DNA of 16,839 bases, taken from assembly GCA_938008425.1 (NCBI GenBank), contig CALLKH010000208.1:1-16839 (forward strand), written 5' to 3'. The translations under genes and the position numbers were made by a program. This document shows, in pieces, positions 13,884 to 16,839 of this stretch. The notes under the pieces were generated by a model. That model was not told the DNA's origin. It was given only the letters and a program-made list of their open reading frames with translations, and searched no databases. This DNA comes from an uncultured Planctomycetaceae bacterium. Lineage in GTDB: Bacteria > Planctomycetota > Phycisphaerae > UBA1845 > UTPLA1. Each line of letters starts with the position of its first letter. Within the stretch, counting starts at the first letter, position 1.

Positions 13884-16400
13884 CTAACGCGTCAATCTCG
13901 CATGGTCCGGCGCGAATGGTGATGCGAATTCCGTCGAGCCATTCAAATTCCCGGAATTCAACAACTCCCACACCCGCTCCGGCGTGCACGGCGTCCGATC
14001 CGGCATCACGCCGATCGCATCTCCGATCGCACCCAGCACCGCCGGCGTCGCGGCGATGAGCGGCGGCTCGCCGATGCCCCGCGCCCCGAACGGCCCGCCC
14101 GGGTCATCGTTTTCGAGAATGACCGTCTCGATCTGCGGCACATCGCGAAACGTCGGAAGGATGTAGTCCGTGAAATTCGGATTTCGCATCACCCCGTCGG
14201 CCATCACGACCTCTTCCATGAGTGCCATGCCGATGCCCTGCGTCGCTCCGCCGACCATCTGCCCGGCCACCGACTGCGGATTGATCGCCCGGCCGACGTC
14301 GTGGCAGGCGATGAACCGCTCGACGCGAACCTCGCCTGTCTCGATATCGACGACCACCTGTGCGATATGCGAACCGAAGAGATAAGTAATAAACGACCGC
14401 GGCGACTGGCCCGTGTCGAAGTCCTCACAAACCGTTCGCGGCTTGAAGATGCCGTCGGCTGACAGCGAAAACCCGCGATCCCGCGCCGCCTTGAGAATCT
14501 CCGCCAGCGGCCGCTTGATGTTCGGATCGAACCGCCCAACCACCGAGCCGTTCACCAGGTCGAGCTCATGCGGATGAATGCCGATCAGTCTTCCGGCCGC
14601 GTCGAGAACCTGCTCACGCAGTTCGCTCGCGGCGATCTTGACGGCGTTGCCCGTGAAATAGGTCTGCCGCGTCGCCGACGACGAGCCGGACTCGTGCGTG
14701 CGGGCCGTATCCGCCCAGACGACATCGGTCTCATTCGTGGTGAGCCCGAGTTCCTCCGCGGCGATCTGCGCCATGATGGTGATCAGGCCCTGGCCGTACT
14801 CAATGCCGCCGGTGTAGACCTCCAGCCGCCCCGCCGGCGAGAATTTGACCGTCGCACGGCTGGCATCCGGAAAGCCGTCGCCGTAGCCGAGTCCGAAGCA
14901 GATCACGCTCATGCCGACGCCGCGGCGCTTGTGCGGCAGCAGCGGCTCGTCCACCCTTTTGTTCGACCGGAACTGCGACCACGCCGCGTCCAGGCATTCG
15001 ACGGCCGTCGAGAGCGGAATGATCTGCCCGGTCGTGACCGCCTCGCCGCTGCGGATCAGGTTCTTTCGGCGCAGCTCGATGCGATCCATGCCCAGCCGCT
15101 CGGCGAGCCGGTCCATCATGCCTTCGTAGGCGATGGCCATCTGGCAGGCGCCGAAGCCGCGCATCGCGCCGGTCGGATTGTTGTTCGTGAAGACGCCATA
15201 GACATCGACGTACACGTTCGGCACGCGATACGGGCCGGTCGCATGGCTCGCAGCTTTGCGTAGCACGGCCGGGCCGGTGGAGGCGTAGGCGCCCTCCTCG
15301 GAATAGACCGTGATCTTGGCGGCCGTGATCGTGCCGTCGTTCATCGCACCGAGCGTGTAATGAATCCGCAGGGCGTGGCGTTTGTGCCGCGCCCGCATCG
15401 ACTCCTCGCGGCTGTAGCGCATCGCGATCGTTTTGTTCGGATGCCGCAGCGCCACCATGCCGAGGTAAATCTGCGTGCTGATGTCCTCGCGGCCGCCGAA
15501 CGCGCCGCCGGTGGCCGGGCAGATGACGCGAACCGATTCGATGGGCATGCCGAGGGCGAGCGCGATGAGCCGCCGCTCCTCGTGGGCCCACTGGCCGGAG
15601 ACGTGGATCGTGAGATGGTTGCCGTCCCACAGGGCGATGCCGGCCTCGATATCGAGAAAGGCATGATCGACGGTCTGCGTGACGAAGGTCTCGCTGACGA
15701 TGGCGTCGGACGTCTCCAGTGCCGATTCGGCGTCACCCTTTCGGATGCGCTTGCCGCCCATGATGTTCCCCTCGGGATGCAGCTTAGGGGCGTCGGGAGC
15801 GAGGGCGGCATCCATGGTGGCGACGACGGGCAGCTTTTCGCATTCGACCTCGACGGCGTCGCGGCCCTGACGGGCGGCCGTCTCGGTTTCGGCCACGACG
15901 ACGGCGATCGCGTCGCCGCGATAGAGGATGCGATCCTCGACGAGAACCGGATGATCGCGATGAATGAGCCCCTGGCGATTCGTGCCGGGCGCGTCCTTGG
16001 CGGTGTAAACCGCGACGACGCCGTGGGTCTTCAAGGCTTTCTCGGGTTTCACGGCCTTCAGTCGGCCGTGCGGAATCTCGGAGCGGACGACCTGGGCGAA
16101 GAGGTCCGCGCGGTCAAAGAAGAGATCGGCCCCGTAGAGTGCCGTACCAGTGACCTTCTCGACGCCGTCGATTCGACGGGCGTTTGTGCCGACGGGACCG
16201 CGGGGCTCCTCCTTGTAGGGTGTTGATGAAGGCTCGATCAGCGGCTCAGCCTGCGCCGGTGGTGCATCGATTCCACCCGCGATGACGGAATCCTGAAGTG
16301 CAAAGCAGGGATCTTCGGTCCGACCACAGCCGCCGCCGTCGGAATCGATGCGCCGCCCGCTCTCAGAAACCCCGTCTCTCACTTGGCCTGCACCTTCCAT
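13884..16400 (-). CDS. Xanthine dehydrogenase-type molybdopterin-binding subunit
   Basis: 838 residues. The hammerhead-type region begins near 74 (ARRIDGVEKVTGTALYGADL). Molybdopterin motifs are GGAFGGRED (298-306), RGFGACQ (414-420), GGIEYGQG (531-538), SGSSSATRQTYFTGNA (571-586) and GARGIGEPP (772-780), in which Glu778 is the expected catalytic glutamate. The enzyme hydroxylates purines such as xanthine at C8 to form urate. The 74 residues before the conserved domain are an unusual Gly/Pro/Ser-rich leader with two Cys (25 and 32). The ATG at 16400 overlaps the upstream gene by 22 bases. A GTG at 16382-16380 would give the common GTGA overlap with that gene's stop, and GGAAGG lies 10 bases before it, so the true start may be there. 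It acts in the cytoplasm with the neighbouring 2Fe-2S subunit. The FAD subunit is not in this window. Confidence 0.93.
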   Translation of the reverse strand: MEGAGQVRDGVSESGRRIDSDGGGCGRTEDPCFALQDSVIAGGIDAPPAQAEPLIEPSSTPYKEEPRGPVGTNARRIDGVEKVTGTALYGADLFFDRADLFAQVVRSEIPHGRLKAVKPEKALKTHGVVAVYTAKDAPGTNRQGLIHRDHPVLVEDRILYRGDAIAVVVAETETAARQGRDAVEVECEKLPVVATMDAALAPDAPKLHPEGNIMGGKRIRKGDAESALETSDAIVSETFVTQTVDHAFLDIEAGIALWDGNHLTIHVSGQWAHEERRLIALALGMPIESVRVICPATGGAFGGREDISTQIYLGMVALRHPNKTIAMRYSREESMRARHKRHALRIHYTLGAMNDGTITAAKITVYSEEGAYASTGPAVLRKAASHATGPYRVPNVYVDVYGVFTNNNPTGAMRGFGACQMAIAYEGMMDRLAERLGMDRIELRRKNLIRSGEAVTTGQIIPLSTAVECLDAAWSQFRSNKRVDEPLLPHKRRGVGMSVICFGLGYGDGFPDASRATVKFSPAGRLEVYTGGIEYGQGLITIMAQIAAEELGLTTNETDVVWADTARTHESGSSSATRQTYFTGNAVKIAASELREQVLDAAGRLIGIHPHELDLVNGSVVGRFDPNIKRPLAEILKAARDRGFSLSADGIFKPRTVCEDFDTGQSPRSFITYLFGSHIAQVVVDIETGEVRVERFIACHDVGRAINPQSVAGQMVGGATQGIGMALMEEVVMADGVMRNPNFTDYILPTFRDVPQIETVILENDDPGGPFGARGIGEPPLIAATPAVLGAIGDAIGVMPDRTPCTPERVWELLNSGNLNGSTEFASPFAPDHARLTR

Positions 16401-16839
16401 TCACTCGCCGCCCCGCGTATCGCCTCGCAGATCGATTTGTACCCCGTGCACCGGCAGATATTTCCCTCCATACCCTCGAAGAATTCCTCCTCGGTCGGGT
16501 TCGGGTTGGCCTCCAGCAGCACCTTCGCCGCCATGATCAGCCCCGGCGTGCAGTAGCCGCACTGGGCGGCGCCGCTGGCGAGGAATTTCTCCTGGAGAAC
16601 GTGCAGCTTTTTGCCCTCGGCCAAGCCCTCAATCGTCTGAACATCGCGGCCCTGCATCTGCGGCGAGAGCACGAGACAGCTGTTCACCGCCTGCCCATCG
16701 ACGATGACGGTGCACGAGCCGCACTCGCCTTCAAGACAGGAGCCCTTGGTACCGGTCAGGCCGATCCGATCACGCAGCGTCGTCAGCAGCGTCTCGCTCC
16801 ACGGCACGACCACGTCAACCGCCGTGCCGTTGACCTTGC
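16379..16839 (-). CDS. Xanthine dehydrogenase-type 2Fe-2S subunit (5' end cut by window)
   Basis: 152 residues are visible, beginning in KVNGTAVDVV, so only a few N-terminal residues should be missing. A GTG at 16813 lies inside the conserved N-terminus and is not the start. The plant-type ferredoxin cluster ligands are in GSCLEGECGSCTVIVDG and NSC. The second cluster is in AAQCGYCTPG and NICRCTGY. All eight cysteines of the two [2Fe-2S] clusters are present. The subunit carries electrons from the molybdenum site to FAD or another acceptor. Its TGA (16379-16381) overlaps the next gene, so the two subunits are translationally coupled. Confidence 0.95.
   Translation of the reverse strand, partial: KVNGTAVDVVVPWSETLLTTLRDRIGLTGTKGSCLEGECGSCTVIVDGQAVNSCLVLSPQMQGRDVQTIEGLAEGKKLHVLQEKFLASGAAQCGYCTPGLIMAAKVLLEANPNPTEEEFFEGMEGNICRCTGYKSICEAIRGAASEWKVQAK

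Noticed and set aside
14568..16226. Long plus-strand frames (14568-15263 and 15360-16226) opposite the Moco subunit
   Set aside because: Mirror frames of a well-conserved gene, with no start signals or domains.

Overview
The window is GC-rich, densely coding bacterial DNA, most likely from a member of the Planctomycetota. The assignment rests on a DUF1571 lipoprotein (a family I know mainly from planctomycetes), on two small proteins at 10530-11582 that resemble conserved planctomycete hypotheticals, and on the large secreted DUF5117/DUF4953-type metalloprotease. This is family recognition by eye, not a database result. I see no tRNA, rRNA, CRISPR array, insertion sequence or phage gene, so it reads as ordinary chromosome.

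Layout. Positions 1-5884 are all on the minus strand: a cut-off Ala/Lys/Glu-rich probable lipoprotein with 11-residue repeats (1-266), an intergenic stretch, a DUF1571 lipoprotein (655-1569), a DUF2419/Qng1-like queuosine-salvage glycosylase (1674-2621) and a 1048-residue topoisomerase I with six C-terminal zinc ribbons (2738-5884). A 710-bp divergent intergenic region (5885-6594) holds candidate promoters facing both ways. The plus strand then carries a secreted metzincin-type zinc protease (6595-9393), which ends at a textbook rho-independent terminator. After a 667-bp region with no convincing gene come three small plus-strand genes (10061-11582): a DUF2007-like protein with a 51-residue poly-aspartate tail, an Arg-rich small protein and a four-helix membrane protein. 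They converge, with overlapping stop codons, on a minus-strand block (11579-16839).

The last block, read right to left, encodes the 2Fe-2S subunit (cut by the window edge) and the molybdopterin subunit of a xanthine-dehydrogenase-type hydroxylase, an 8-oxoguanine deaminase-like amidohydrolase and an endonuclease/exonuclease/phosphatase (EEP) lipoprotein. The first three form a tight operon whose family functions converge on urate: xanthine oxidation by Xdh and 8-oxoguanine deamination by the amidohydrolase. The surface-anchored EEP enzyme could supply nucleic-acid breakdown products, but that link is inference. The least explained part is the poly-Asp / poly-Arg / membrane-protein triad at 10061-11582.
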